DNA of 32,809 nt, from the NCBI GenBank assembly GCA_001805615.1, contig MHGP01000032.1, positions 1 through 32,809 of the forward strand. Reading direction: 5' to 3'. Shown in pieces: positions 8,021-16,482 of this stretch; the first letter of the stretch is position 1, and every line of letters starts with the position of its first letter. The notes under the pieces are model-generated. The model was not told the origin of the DNA and did no database searches. It saw only the letters and a program-made list of their open reading frames with translations. The position numbers and the translations under genes are program-made. This DNA is from Omnitrophica WOR_2 bacterium RIFCSPHIGHO2_02_FULL_48_11 (GTDB lineage Bacteria; Omnitrophota; Gorgyraeia; Zapsychrales; GWA2-47-8).

Positions 8021-8049
8021 ATTTTACTATAGTTAGCCCTGGTTCACAA
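8021..8049 (-). promoter_or_regulatory. Candidate promoter for the GGDEF / MshEN / pilB cluster
   Basis: On the minus strand -35 TTGTGA (8044-8049) and -10 TAAAAT (8021-8026) are separated by 17 bp, in an AT-rich gap between rodA and the GGDEF gene. It predicts a leader of roughly 125 nt that contains the long hairpin at 7934-7983. The next genes downstream follow with gaps of 5-26 bases as far as pilB paralogue 1, so this could drive the regulatory and ATPase genes. The hexamers are four and five out of six matches. Confidence 0.4.
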
Positions 8050-8070
8050 TGATATTTCCAGGATTATACT

Positions 8071-9177
8071 TTAGAATATCGTCCTGCGCCTGGCTAAGTT
8101 AAGCAAAAACCCGATCATAATGATAAACATCATAAACGAAGTCCGGCCATAACTGACCAGCGGCAGCGTGATCCCCACCACCGGACAAAGCCCGGACACC
8201 ATCCCGATATTAATCGTCACCTGCAAAGCCAAAATGCCGACAATTCCCGTCGTGACCAATGTCCCGAACGGATCCTTATTATGCTCGGCAATCTTAAATC
8301 CGCAATTAATAATCGTAAAATACGAAAAAATAAGGATCATTGCGCCGAAAAGGCCCCACTCCTCCGCAATAACCGAAAAAATAAAGTCCGTGTGCCGTTC
8401 GGGCAAAAAATTCAGCTGATTTTGCGTTCCTCCCAGCCATCCCTTGCCGAAAATTTGACCTGATCCGATAGCGATTTTCGACTGAATAATGGTGTACCCG
8501 GCGCCTAAAGGATCAATGTTAGGATTTAAAAAAACCAACAACCGGTCCCGTTGGTACGGTTTCAAAATGTGCCAGGCAAAGGGCGCCGCGATCAGGCATA
8601 GGGCAAGGAATCCGGAAATGATCCGGTACCTGACCCCGCTGGCAAACAACATAATAAAAAAAATACCAAAGATCAACAAGGCTGTCCCCAGGTCCGGCTG
8701 TTTAAAAATCAGCAGCATCGGCACGGCGGTGATCCCCAGCGGTATCAATAAGTCCCGGGAAATCATCTGCCCCCCGCGCGAAGAACGGAAAGAAAATGCT
8801 TCCTGGTGTTGGCTGAAATACCTCCCCAGAGCCAGGATAATAACCAATTTCGTCAATTCCGACGGTTGGAAGCTGATGCCTCCGAACTCAAGCCAGCGAC
8901 GGGCTCCCAAGGCGTGCCGTCCGCCAAAGAGGACCAGCAAAAGAAAAAGGATATTGATCCCATAAAGAATATAGGCGATATCAAAGAACCGCCGGTAATT
9001 CATCCGCTCCAAAAAAAACATCGCCACCAAGCCCAGCCCCGCCATAAACAGCTGGTCATAAAAAACCTGATGCGAAACGCGGACATTTTGATAGGACGCG
9101 CTGTAAAGAGTGATCAATCCAAAAGCGATGATGATGATCGTAAAAACCCAAATCGTTCTTACCGCTTCCCGGTTCAT
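8071..9177 (-). CDS. rodA: Rod-shape SEDS peptidoglycan glycosyltransferase RodA
   Basis: RodA is the SEDS-family polymerase of the elongasome; it extends glycan strands from lipid II in the inner membrane with PBP2 as transpeptidase partner. The 368-residue protein has about ten hydrophobic helices and family motifs: FQPSELTKL near residue 105, KQPDLGTALLIFGIF, and the segment PERHTDFIFSVIAEEWG whose Asp is the catalytic position in characterised RodA. Near the C-terminus, GITLPLVSYGRTSFM matches the SEDS signature with an Arg where many homologues have Gly (SYGGSS). Its ATG overlaps the stop of mrdA by one base (TAATG), indicating translational coupling to its partner enzyme. Last gene of the mre cluster. 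Confidence 0.96.
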   Translation of the reverse strand: MNREAVRTIWVFTIIIIAFGLITLYSASYQNVRVSHQVFYDQLFMAGLGLVAMFFLERMNYRRFFDIAYILYGINILFLLLVLFGGRHALGARRWLEFGGISFQPSELTKLVIILALGRYFSQHQEAFSFRSSRGGQMISRDLLIPLGITAVPMLLIFKQPDLGTALLIFGIFFIMLFASGVRYRIISGFLALCLIAAPFAWHILKPYQRDRLLVFLNPNIDPLGAGYTIIQSKIAIGSGQIFGKGWLGGTQNQLNFLPERHTDFIFSVIAEEWGLFGAMILIFSYFTIINCGFKIAEHNKDPFGTLVTTGIVGILALQVTINIGMVSGLCPVVGITLPLVSYGRTSFMMFIIMIGFLLNLARRRTIF

Positions 9178-10907
9178 TACAGGATGTCCTCACTCTGCAT
9201 TTTCATAAGTAAATTGCGGGTCACCTCAACCGCATAATAACTCGAACCGCCCTGCTCAAGAAAAACACAAAATGATAACCGCCGCTTATCCGGCTTTTGT
9301 GAGGTCGTATAACCCACAAACCACGCGTGATGTTTTTTCTGCCCGCCGGACTGTGCGGTGCCGGTTTTTCCTGAGGTGATTAAGCCGGCGATATCCAGCT
9401 GATTGGCGGTCCCGTGGGGATCCACGACCGTCCCGCGTATCCCCTGGCGGACGGTCTCGAACGTTTTTTCGCTCACGGGAATTGTTCTTTGCAAAATATA
9501 TTTTTGCTGCTCCACTTCTTGAGAATCTAACGCTTTGATAACATGCGGTTGAACATCCTGCCCGCTCTTGCCGACCAGGGTTATCATGCGCAAAAGCTGA
9601 ATAGGTGTTACCATCACATCGCCTTGTCCGATGGATAAGTTGGCCGTATCGCCTTTATACCAACCCTGACGCAAAAGCATCCGCCGCTGAGTCTGACTGG
9701 GAATCAACCCTGCCTTTTCAAAAGGCAAATCAATGCGGGTCAATTGGCCTAAGCCGAACAATTTGGCATATTTCGAAATAAGATCCGACTCCAATTTCAA
9801 CCCCGTGCTGATAAAATAAACGTTGCAGGAATGGGCGATCCCTTCTAAAAGATTCTGCGCTCCGTGCGTATGGGCGCAGCGGATCTGCCGGCGCCCTAAA
9901 TAAAAAGCCCCGCGGCAAACAAAAGTTGTTTGGGGAGTGATCTTTTCCGTCTCCAAGGCGCCGACGGCAATGGGGATCTTAAAAACCGATCCCGGCGGAT
10001 ATAATCCTTTCACCGCCCGGTTCAAAATCGGCGACGAGCTATCCGCAAAAAGCGAAGACGTCTGTTTATTCATTTTAGCATCAATAAAAATATTGGGATC
10101 ATACGAAGGAGAACTGACCATGCCCAGCACTTCCCCGTTATCCATATCCATGACGATGACCGCTCCGGATTTTCCCTGCAGGGCCTCAAAGGCAAATTGT
10201 TGAATACGGCTGTCGATCGTCAACTGAATGTCTTGTCCACTCTGCGCTTCTTTGATCCCCAGGATGCGGACCTGCTGTCCACGGCTGTTGACCTCGATCT
10301 GCAGACCGCCTTCCGCCCCTTTCAAATACTGATCATAAGACTCTTCCACGCCGGCATACCCCACCACGCTCAGGGCCGAATAACCATAGTCCTTCAATTT
10401 CTCGATGCGGGAACGACTGATCTTGCTCACATAGCCCAACACATGGCTGCCGACATCTTTCATGGGATAAAACCGCCGGTAACCTTCTTGAATGATCAAA
10501 CTGGGAAACCGGAATCGATTCTCTTCCAGAACAAAGGCCTGTTCACGGGTAATATCCTGCGCCAGCACAACCGGAGCAAAAGGCGCATAGCGCCGCTGCT
10601 GAAAGCGTTTGGCCAGTGTCGTCTGATCTGTTTCCAAAACTTTGCTGAGGAACAAAAACAATTCCTCTTTGTTTTTCATTTCCTGCGGGGTCACCATCAC
10701 GTCGAACGAAACACGGTTATCCGCCATCACCACCCCATGGCGGTCGAGGATACGGCCCCGCTTGCCCTCCAGCGGAACTACCCGGATGCGGTTATTGGTG
10801 CTTAAACGGTAGTAATACGGCCCGCGGATCACCTGAGAATAGACCAGGTCCACGACGATCACCGCCAAAAGAACATTCATGATAATCTGCAGGATCTTAA
10901 TGCGCAT
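9177..10907 (-). CDS. mrdA: Penicillin-binding protein 2, elongasome transpeptidase
   Basis: This class B penicillin-binding protein cross-links peptidoglycan during side-wall growth. It has an N-terminal membrane anchor (about 5-25), then the pedestal region with GRILDRHGVVMADNR (about 51-65), and a transpeptidase domain with all three motifs: SVFK with the acylated Ser307 and Lys310, SCN at 360-362, and KTG at 514-516 within ITSGKTGTAQ. At 576 residues it is slightly shorter than the E. coli enzyme (633), mostly at the C-terminus, which is common outside Proteobacteria. It lies 9 bases after mreD and is coupled to rodA. The pairing with rodA and the mre genes argues for PBP2 rather than the division-specific FtsI. 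Confidence 0.96.
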   Translation of the reverse strand: MRIKILQIIMNVLLAVIVVDLVYSQVIRGPYYYRLSTNNRIRVVPLEGKRGRILDRHGVVMADNRVSFDVMVTPQEMKNKEELFLFLSKVLETDQTTLAKRFQQRRYAPFAPVVLAQDITREQAFVLEENRFRFPSLIIQEGYRRFYPMKDVGSHVLGYVSKISRSRIEKLKDYGYSALSVVGYAGVEESYDQYLKGAEGGLQIEVNSRGQQVRILGIKEAQSGQDIQLTIDSRIQQFAFEALQGKSGAVIVMDMDNGEVLGMVSSPSYDPNIFIDAKMNKQTSSLFADSSSPILNRAVKGLYPPGSVFKIPIAVGALETEKITPQTTFVCRGAFYLGRRQIRCAHTHGAQNLLEGIAHSCNVYFISTGLKLESDLISKYAKLFGLGQLTRIDLPFEKAGLIPSQTQRRMLLRQGWYKGDTANLSIGQGDVMVTPIQLLRMITLVGKSGQDVQPHVIKALDSQEVEQQKYILQRTIPVSEKTFETVRQGIRGTVVDPHGTANQLDIAGLITSGKTGTAQSGGQKKHHAWFVGYTTSQKPDKRRLSFCVFLEQGGSSYYAVEVTRNLLMKMQSEDIL

Positions 10908-10916
10908 AGGATTTTC

Positions 10917-11402
10917 TTAGGAATGGAATTGCACGGCCCAATTTTTTAAATATTTCAGAAGATAGGAACAGACCAGCATCGTAGCGACCACTTCCGGCAA
11001 AAGGATCGACTTGACCATCGGCCAAAAATCAGCCGTACTCAACGCCACATGAATGATGTATTGCACCAGAACATTCACCACGCAAACCATAAAAATGATT
11101 CTTGCCCGCGAAGAACGGGTCCCTAAATAATAAAAATACCGACGGATAAAGGTGACCAGGTAAACCGAAACAATAAAAGAAAAAACATTGAGGCCAAAAA
11201 AACTCGCGCTGAGACTGTCTTTCAGAACTCCGCAGACCAAAGCCGCGATGATCCCATAGCGGATCCCCCAAGCGAGATTAAAAAAAGCGATCAAGATAAT
11301 AGCGAAATTGGGTTTGAGCCACGAACCGAAGAAATTAAAAAGGACAAACTCGCTGACAATGGCCAAAAACGATAACACGATGATAAAAAAAATTTTACGC
11401 AT
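10917..11402 (-). CDS. mreD: Rod-shape-determining membrane protein MreD
   Basis: A 161-residue integral membrane protein with five or six hydrophobic helices. Family features include an early charged/aromatic segment before KPNFAIILIAFFNLAWGIRYG and GLLKDSL-like residues in ALVCGVLKDSLSASFFGLN, a region conserved in MreD proteins. It helps organise RodA, PBP2, MreC and MreB in the elongasome. It lies 25 bases after mreC and 9 bases before mrdA. MreD diverges strongly between phyla, so the name depends on both the membrane pattern and the gene order, which is standard. Confidence 0.9.
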   Translation of the reverse strand: MRKIFFIIVLSFLAIVSEFVLFNFFGSWLKPNFAIILIAFFNLAWGIRYGIIAALVCGVLKDSLSASFFGLNVFSFIVSVYLVTFIRRYFYYLGTRSSRARIIFMVCVVNVLVQYIIHVALSTADFWPMVKSILLPEVVATMLVCSYLLKYLKNWAVQFHS

Positions 11403-11427
11403 GATATTTTTTAAAAAATCCCGAATT

Positions 11428-12210
11428 CTATTTCTGTATGATCAAAACCTCTTCTATCTTGGAAAGAGAAACTGCCGGCTGCACCACATACTCCATGGCC
11501 GGATTGTCGGCGGTGCCTTTAATCCCGATGATTTTCCCGATCAGCAAACCTTCCGGAAAAGAAGTGCTGAGTTTGGAGGTGATCACTTCATCTCCGATCT
11601 GAATACTCGCCTCGGAAGAGACATACCGCAAACGGCAGATGCCTTGCAGCGACCCGGAAATCAAGCCGCTCTCCCGCGGGCTCTGCACCAAGGCAGCGAC
11701 GCTGAACTGCGGGTCGGTTAAAAGGATCACCCGGCTCATGGAAGGACTCACCTCAGCGACACGCCCCACCACCCCGGCGGCGCTCACCACCGGCATGCCG
11801 ACCGATACCCCGTCTTTTGTTCCGCGGTCAACAATCATGGAAGAATTCCAATTGGCCGGATCGCGTCCGATCACATTGGCGGGAACCGACGCATAAATTA
11901 AATTCCTCTTAAAGCGCAGCAATTGCTCCAAGCGGCTATTTTCCCGCACCACCTCTTCCAGTCCGACCAGACGCGTCTTGAGGATATTCACCTCTTTGCT
12001 CAGGCGGACATATTCCGCGAACGTGCGGTGATAATAAAGGAGCTTTTTTAATTCTCGGACGGGAAAAGAGATGATTTGAGCTGGCAGCGAAACGAGCTCA
12101 GCAACTTTGAATTTGACAGGACTAAACGTCGAAGCGTGTAAAAAAAGAAATAAGAAAGGGATGATAAAAACGGCGAGGTAAATTAATGACTTGAAATATC
12201 TTTTGGACAC
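11428..12210 (-). CDS. mreC: Rod-shape-determining protein MreC
   Basis: MreC is the bitopic periplasmic scaffold of the elongasome that activates PBP2-RodA. It has a membrane helix at about residues 8-27, a coiled coil around 60-95 (YVRLSKEVNILKTRLVGLEE), and a C-terminal double beta-barrel domain containing VIGRDPANWNSSMIVDRGTK and GVSVGMPVVSAAGVVGRVAE, both typical of the family. At 260 residues it is of ordinary length. The start is a GTG at 12210 with no clear Shine-Dalgarno; there is no better in-frame ATG, and it starts 27 bases after mreB, so coupling from mreB is plausible. Confidence 0.95.
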   Translation of the reverse strand: MSKRYFKSLIYLAVFIIPFLFLFLHASTFSPVKFKVAELVSLPAQIISFPVRELKKLLYYHRTFAEYVRLSKEVNILKTRLVGLEEVVRENSRLEQLLRFKRNLIYASVPANVIGRDPANWNSSMIVDRGTKDGVSVGMPVVSAAGVVGRVAEVSPSMSRVILLTDPQFSVAALVQSPRESGLISGSLQGICRLRYVSSEASIQIGDEVITSKLSTSFPEGLLIGKIIGIKGTADNPAMEYVVQPAVSLSKIEEVLIIQK

Positions 12211-12237
12211 ACGATTTCAAAGGTAACTGAATTTAGG

Positions 12238-13311
12238 TTAGAAGTCTAATTTCGTTGAAACGACCAAGCGTCGTCGTAAACTGGCTGGCATGTTCAATGT
12301 TTGGCCGGTTCCCAAAACCACCGCTGTCAAAGGATCATCAGCCACATGGACCGGAAGTCCGGTCTCTTCCGCGATGCGCTTATCCAAACCGCGCAGCAAT
12401 GACCCGCCCCCGGCCATCACGATGCCCCGGTCGATCAAGTCCGCGGCTAATTCGGGCGGGGTGTTTTCCAAGGTCATTTTAGCGCCATCCACGATCGCCT
12501 GAATGGGGCCCTGCAAGGCTTCCCGGATCTCAATAGAGGTGATCGAAATCGTTTTGGGCAGTCCGGAAATCAGATCGCGGCCGCGCACATCCATGGTCAA
12601 TTCTTCATCCAGAGGATAAGCGGATCCGATACGGATCTTAATATCCTCGGCGGTGCGCTCGCCGATCATCAAGTTATACGTTTTTTTCATATAATCAATG
12701 GCCGCCTCATCCATTTCATCGCCGGCAATGCGCAAAGATTTTGAATACACCAAACCTCCCAAAGAAATCACCGCAAAATCCGTCGTACCGCCTCCGATAT
12801 CGATGATCATATTGCCCGCCGCTTCTTCAACCGGCAGGCCGACCCCAACGGCAGCAGCCTTGGGTTCTTCAATCAACTCTACGCTGCGCGCGCCCGCCCG
12901 TTCCGCAGAATCTCTGACCGCACGTTTTTCGACCGCGGTGATCCCGCAAGGAATGGCGATGACCATGGCCGGACGGACCAAGACACGCCGCTTGTGCACT
13001 TTCTTGATAAAATATTTCAACATGGCTTCCGTGATCTCAAAGTCGGAGATGACACCATCCTTCATCGGACGGGTGGCAATAATGTTGCCCGGCGTACGGC
13101 CTAACATCTTTTTCGCTTCATCCCCAACGGCAACCACGCGGTTGGTGTCTTTTTCGATCGCAACGACCGAAGGCTCGCAAAGGACAACCCCCTCCCCCTT
13201 GACATAAACCAGGGTCGTGGCCGTTCCCAAATCAATACCGATATCGTTGGAAAATAATCCCAGAATGTAATTGATGATTTTTTTGATGAACTTGATTACT
13301 CTTTGGAACAT
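12238..13311 (-). CDS. mreB: Actin-like cytoskeletal protein MreB
   Basis: MreB polymerises on the inner face of the membrane and directs side-wall synthesis. Nucleotide-binding motifs are intact: phosphate-1 [17 protein letters not shown] (from about residue 23), the connecting segment with [16 protein letters not shown], phosphate-2 [18 protein letters not shown], and the adenosine motif [17 protein letters not shown]. At 357 residues it is slightly longer than usual because of a basic, amphipathic N-terminal segment ([20 protein letters not shown]). Such a helix is known to bind membrane in Gram-negative MreB, and here it is longer. GGGGA lies seven bases before the ATG, and a strong promoter is upstream. 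First gene of the mreBCD-mrdA-rodA run. Confidence 0.97.
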   Translation of the reverse strand: MFQRVIKFIKKIINYILGLFSNDIGIDLGTATTLVYVKGEGVVLCEPSVVAIEKDTNRVVAVGDEAKKMLGRTPGNIIATRPMKDGVISDFEITEAMLKYFIKKVHKRRVLVRPAMVIAIPCGITAVEKRAVRDSAERAGARSVELIEEPKAAAVGVGLPVEEAAGNMIIDIGGGTTDFAVISLGGLVYSKSLRIAGDEMDEAAIDYMKKTYNLMIGERTAEDIKIRIGSAYPLDEELTMDVRGRDLISGLPKTISITSIEIREALQGPIQAIVDGAKMTLENTPPELAADLIDRGIVMAGGGSLLRGLDKRIAEETGLPVHVADDPLTAVVLGTGQTLNMPASLRRRLVVSTKLDF

Positions 13312-13365
13312 TGAAAATCCCCGATCAGTTAAATTTTTTTATAAGTCTTTCAAATGAATCAACTT

Positions 13366-13394
13366 ATAATATATAAAAAGGTAAAAAGTGTCAA
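13366..13394 (-). promoter_or_regulatory. Near-consensus sigma70-type promoter for mreBCD-mrdA-rodA
   Basis: The minus strand reads TTGACA (13389-13394), a 17-bp AT-rich spacer, then TATTAT (13366-13371). The -35 is perfect and the -10 matches five of six. It begins eight bases after the aroA stop codon and about 55 bases before the mreB ATG. This is the strongest promoter-like sequence I see in the window and marks a transcription start separating the cell-shape genes from aroA. Confidence 0.75.
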
Positions 13395-13401
13395 ACCCTA
13401 T

Positions 13402-14688
13402 TTAGCTTTTTTTCATTTTCCCGCCGATTTTCTTCAAATCACGCACAAAACGCGGATAGGATTTACGGGTACACTCAATATCCTCAACGATAGCCCCGAT
13501 TCTTACGCCTAAAACACTGAAGGCCATGGCTAAGCGGTGATCATGGTGCGGGTTCAAACGGATGTTTTTTTTATAAACCGGCTGAGGGTCAATCACCAAT
13601 TCGTTGTCGCCCTCCGTGATACGTGCCCCTACCTTAAGCAATTCCTTTCGCAAATCACTGATACGGTCCGATTCTTTGGCGCGGGCATGCGCAATATCGT
13701 ACAGACGGGTTTTCCCTTCAGCGAATAAGGCCAAAACCGCGACGATCGGCACAAGGTCAGGACAATTCTTCAGCGAAAAATTGCCGCCTTTTAAAACAAA
13801 CGGCCCCTGCATTTTAATCGCCTGGCTTGTCTTGGTAAATTTTACGCCCATGGCCGCTAAAAGGTCTAAGATAGCACCGTCCGCCTGGACAAAACGATCG
13901 TCGAGATTTCCGGACAAAACGATATCCGATTTAACCAGCGCTGCTGCCGCCATAAGAAACGCCGCCAACCCGTAATCCGCGGGAATAGCAAACTCTTTCA
14001 ATCCCTTGAACTGCTGATTTCCGGAAATTTTAAATTCCCGGTCCGAGAGACGCTGAATTTGGATGCCGGCCAGTTTCAGCACCTGCTCGGTCATGACCAC
14101 ATAATCCGCCGAAACGATTTTATCGCCGGTAATGACCAGCTGCGTATTTTCGGTGAGTTGAGGACAGGTAATCAAAAGCGCCGAAATAAATTGCGAACTC
14201 AGGCTTCCGTCGATCTCCAGCCTGCCGCCTTTGAGCGTGCCGCCTTTCAGGTTCAACGGAATACTATCCTGCGGCGCCGTCCCCTGGATCGCGACCCCCA
14301 TATTGCGTAAAGTTTTCACCAAATGCGTGTTCGGCCGGCCGGCCAGATTCCCTTCTCCCTGCACCAAAAAATAATTAGGATGCCGCGCCAGCATCGGCAG
14401 CAAGAGCCGCAGAACTGTTCCTGATTCCCCGACACTCATCACCGAAGTTTGGGGCTTCTGTCCTTTGCTTTTGACATACCACACATTGCCTTTCCGGTAA
14501 CGGATCTCCGCCCCCAGACATTTGGCAATGTTCATCGAAATTTTTGCATCATCACAGTCCGAGGGATTAATGAGGGTGGATTCCCCGCCGCAGGACGCGA
14601 CGAGAAAAGCCCGAATCGTATAGGATTTGGAAGACGGCAGTTGTGCCTGTCCTTTTAAGGAACGGACAGGTTTCACGGTAAGGATCAT
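13402..14688 (-). CDS. aroA: 3-phosphoshikimate 1-carboxyvinyltransferase (EPSP synthase)
   Basis: AroA transfers enolpyruvate from PEP to shikimate 3-phosphate, step six of the shikimate pathway, in the cytoplasm. The 428-residue protein has normal length. Motifs: PSSKSYTIRA (about 18-27, substrate Lys and Arg), GESGTVLRLLLP (87-98, equivalent of the NAGTAMR loop of E. coli), SSQFISALL (S3P binding), PADYGLAAFLMAAA, a KESDR segment, and HDHRLAMAF with the conserved DHR. The PEP loop has Glu-Ser-Gly instead of Asn-Ala-Gly, a variation seen in several bacterial lineages; I infer nothing about inhibitor response from it. The ATG overlaps the previous stop as ATGA, so aroA is translationally coupled to an unrelated coiled-coil gene. 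Confidence 0.96.
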   Translation of the reverse strand: MILTVKPVRSLKGQAQLPSSKSYTIRAFLVASCGGESTLINPSDCDDAKISMNIAKCLGAEIRYRKGNVWYVKSKGQKPQTSVMSVGESGTVLRLLLPMLARHPNYFLVQGEGNLAGRPNTHLVKTLRNMGVAIQGTAPQDSIPLNLKGGTLKGGRLEIDGSLSSQFISALLITCPQLTENTQLVITGDKIVSADYVVMTEQVLKLAGIQIQRLSDREFKISGNQQFKGLKEFAIPADYGLAAFLMAAAALVKSDIVLSGNLDDRFVQADGAILDLLAAMGVKFTKTSQAIKMQGPFVLKGGNFSLKNCPDLVPIVAVLALFAEGKTRLYDIAHARAKESDRISDLRKELLKVGARITEGDNELVIDPQPVYKKNIRLNPHHDHRLAMAFSVLGVRIGAIVEDIECTRKSYPRFVRDLKKIGGKMKKS

Positions 14689-15476
14689 TGTTTGGTAAGA
14701 ACCCGATCGTTTTTATTAACAGTATTGCTGGAGAGCGGGGGGATAAAATCAGCGGCAGACATTTCTGGTTGCACGCGGGTAAGTTTTACATCTCCTAAAT
14801 AACTTTCTCCTCGATAAATCGACATCACGCTGCCGGCGGTCAGACCATCTTTTTCGCCCAAACTGATAATCACAAAATCATTGTCCGCATCCACGGTCAA
14901 AACTTTTCCCTCTTTACTGCCCGGAGCCACCACAATTTTTTCTAACTGCACCGCTTTTCCGGATGGTTGATTGCTTTTTTCGGACTCCAGCTGATTGACC
15001 TTTTCCTGCAATTGTTGACCGGCCGCCTCGAGATCTTTGCTGCGCGTGGCCTCTTGGGTCAGCTGCGCTTGCAATTCTTCGATCCGTTTTTGCGATTCTT
15101 CCAGCTTTTGATTCAATTCTTGACGGACTTGTTCTTTGGACTGGGTTTCGGCCGTCAACTGGTCCTTGAGCGATTCGCCTTCTTTTTTCATTGCTTCGCG
15201 CAAGCCCTGTTCCAACTCAAGATCGTCCAGCAGACCATTGATCTTATCATCCGCTTCTTTATTTTTCTGGGTCAGGAGTTCGACTTGTTTTTTGGCTTCG
15301 GTGAGTTCGCCGTCTAATTTTACCTCCCGTCCTTTAATCTGCTCGAGAAGTTCTTCGGCCGCTTTGCGCCGTTCCAATTCTTTTTGAAAGAAAAACATCG
15401 ATATTGCGGTTAAGGAAACCAAGAGAACGGTAAAAATGACCAAGAAAACAGTTAAAACTTTTCCAACTTTATTCAT
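14685..15476 (-). CDS. Membrane-anchored coiled-coil protein of unknown function
   Basis: The 263-residue protein has one N-terminal membrane helix (about 7-30), then a long Glu/Gln/Lys/Leu coiled coil (about 32-170). A compact C-terminal beta domain (about 178-263) contains GKVLTVDADNDFVIISLGEK, then DGLTAGSVMSIYRG and a VKLTRVQ strand. That C-terminal pattern (strand, 'inlG..dGv..G....vyr', strand) resembles the small beta domain seen at the end of FlgT-like and other envelope proteins; this is a motif impression, not a search result. It is probably extracytoplasmic. GAGGAG precedes the ATG and a candidate promoter lies upstream. Coupling to aroA (4-bp overlap) is conserved-looking but functionally unexplained. 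Confidence 0.85.
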   Translation of the reverse strand: MNKVGKVLTVFLVIFTVLLVSLTAISMFFFQKELERRKAAEELLEQIKGREVKLDGELTEAKKQVELLTQKNKEADDKINGLLDDLELEQGLREAMKKEGESLKDQLTAETQSKEQVRQELNQKLEESQKRIEELQAQLTQEATRSKDLEAAGQQLQEKVNQLESEKSNQPSGKAVQLEKIVVAPGSKEGKVLTVDADNDFVIISLGEKDGLTAGSVMSIYRGESYLGDVKLTRVQPEMSAADFIPPLSSNTVNKNDRVLTKQ

Positions 15477-15531
15477 GAATTGCTCTCCTCAAAATTTCTT
15501 TGAGTTCGGGGATTAATAAAGCACCGGTAAT

Positions 15532-15559
15532 ATTATAAAAGAAAAACACTTGAAGTAAA
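15532..15559 (-). promoter_or_regulatory. Candidate promoter for the coiled-coil gene and aroA
   Basis: The minus strand has a consensus -10 TATAAT (15532-15537) with a TTTACT -35 (15554-15559, four of six) at 16 bp. It lies in the 106-bp gap after the rluD-like gene, about 55 bases before the ATG of the coiled-coil protein. The gap has no other obvious structure. Confidence 0.5.
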
Positions 15560-15582
15560 GATTTCTCACAAGAATTTTGCCT

Positions 15583-16482
15583 TTAATCAAGCTGTAAGAA
15601 TTCCTGCGGCGGCTTCACCAGAAATTCCATATATTGGTTGCTGTGCGGATGGACAAAACCGATCCCCTGCGCGTGCAAGGCCAGGCGGGGGAAAGAATCT
15701 TTCTTACCGTACTTGTCATCCCCGAGGATGGGGTGTCCCAAATGGGCCATGTGAACGCGCAGCTGATGCGTCCGGCCGGTCTGCGGGAATAAAGCCACAA
15801 GCGTTTTATTCTTAAACCGCCGCTTCACTTTATAAAATGTGGTGGCCTCTTTCGCTGCGTCATCAAAAGAAATTTTTTTACGGTCATAGTAGCGCGGATG
15901 CTTGCCCAAAGCAGCATCCACCACCCCCTCGTCAAACTCCACCTTGCCTTCGACCAGGGCTAGGTACTGCTTCTTGATCTCATGCCGCTCAAATTGTTTG
16001 GCGAGCTTGGTGTGAGTTTTATTATCTTTGGCGACCAGCAGCAATCCCGACGTCTCGCGGTCCAGGCGGTGCACGATCCCGGGACGCGTTTCTGCGTTGA
16101 CGCTGGAAAGGGTCTTGCAGTGATGCAGCAAGGCGTTCACCAGGGTTCCCGACGTATTCTGCGCGTTGACCGGATGCACCAGCAATCCCGACGGTTTGTT
16201 GACAAGCAAAAGGTTTTCGTCCTCATAAACGATATCTAAAGGAATGTTTTCCGGGGCAATGTTCTCATCCTGCGGCAGGGCCGACAACTCCACCACCACT
16301 GCATCGCCGGAGACGACCTTCTGGTTGGCCTTGGCGGTTTTTTTATTGATGCTGACCTGACCGGCCTCGATCAACCGTTTCACAAAGGTGCGGGACGGCA
16401 CATCGGAAAGATTTTGCGCCAGATAGACATCCAGGCGCAATTGGCTGTGATCAGGATCGACTTTTAAGACATGCGTTGGCAT
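15583..16482 (-). CDS. rluD: RluA/RluD-family 23S rRNA pseudouridine synthase
   Basis: The enzyme isomerises uridine in RNA to pseudouridine. Residues 12-75 form an S4 RNA-binding domain (RLDVYLAQNLSDVPSRTFVK, then LIEAGQVSINKKTAK). The catalytic domain follows with GLLVHPVN, PGIVHRLDRETSGLLLVAKD (catalytic Asp in HRLDRETSG), and PQTGRTHQLRVHMAHLGHPI near the C-terminus. S4 plus this catalytic domain at 299 residues is the RluD arrangement; exact target uridines cannot be read from sequence. Its first 32 bases overlap the 3' end of lgt. The ATG at 16482 is kept because the S4 domain begins almost immediately after it. Confidence 0.93.
   Translation of the reverse strand: MPTHVLKVDPDHSQLRLDVYLAQNLSDVPSRTFVKRLIEAGQVSINKKTAKANQKVVSGDAVVVELSALPQDENIAPENIPLDIVYEDENLLLVNKPSGLLVHPVNAQNTSGTLVNALLHHCKTLSSVNAETRPGIVHRLDRETSGLLLVAKDNKTHTKLAKQFERHEIKKQYLALVEGKVEFDEGVVDAALGKHPRYYDRKKISFDDAAKEATTFYKVKRRFKNKTLVALFPQTGRTHQLRVHMAHLGHPILGDDKYGKKDSFPRLALHAQGIGFVHPHSNQYMEFLVKPPQEFLQLD

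Noticed and set aside
8045-8069. Rho-independent terminator after rodA
   Set aside because: CCTGG and CCAGG form only a 5-bp stem with a 14-base loop, and no U-run follows directly.
7888-8070. c-di-GMP riboswitch ahead of the GGDEF gene
   Set aside because: The leader has one long simple hairpin and I could not find the conserved core sequences of class I or class II c-di-GMP riboswitches.
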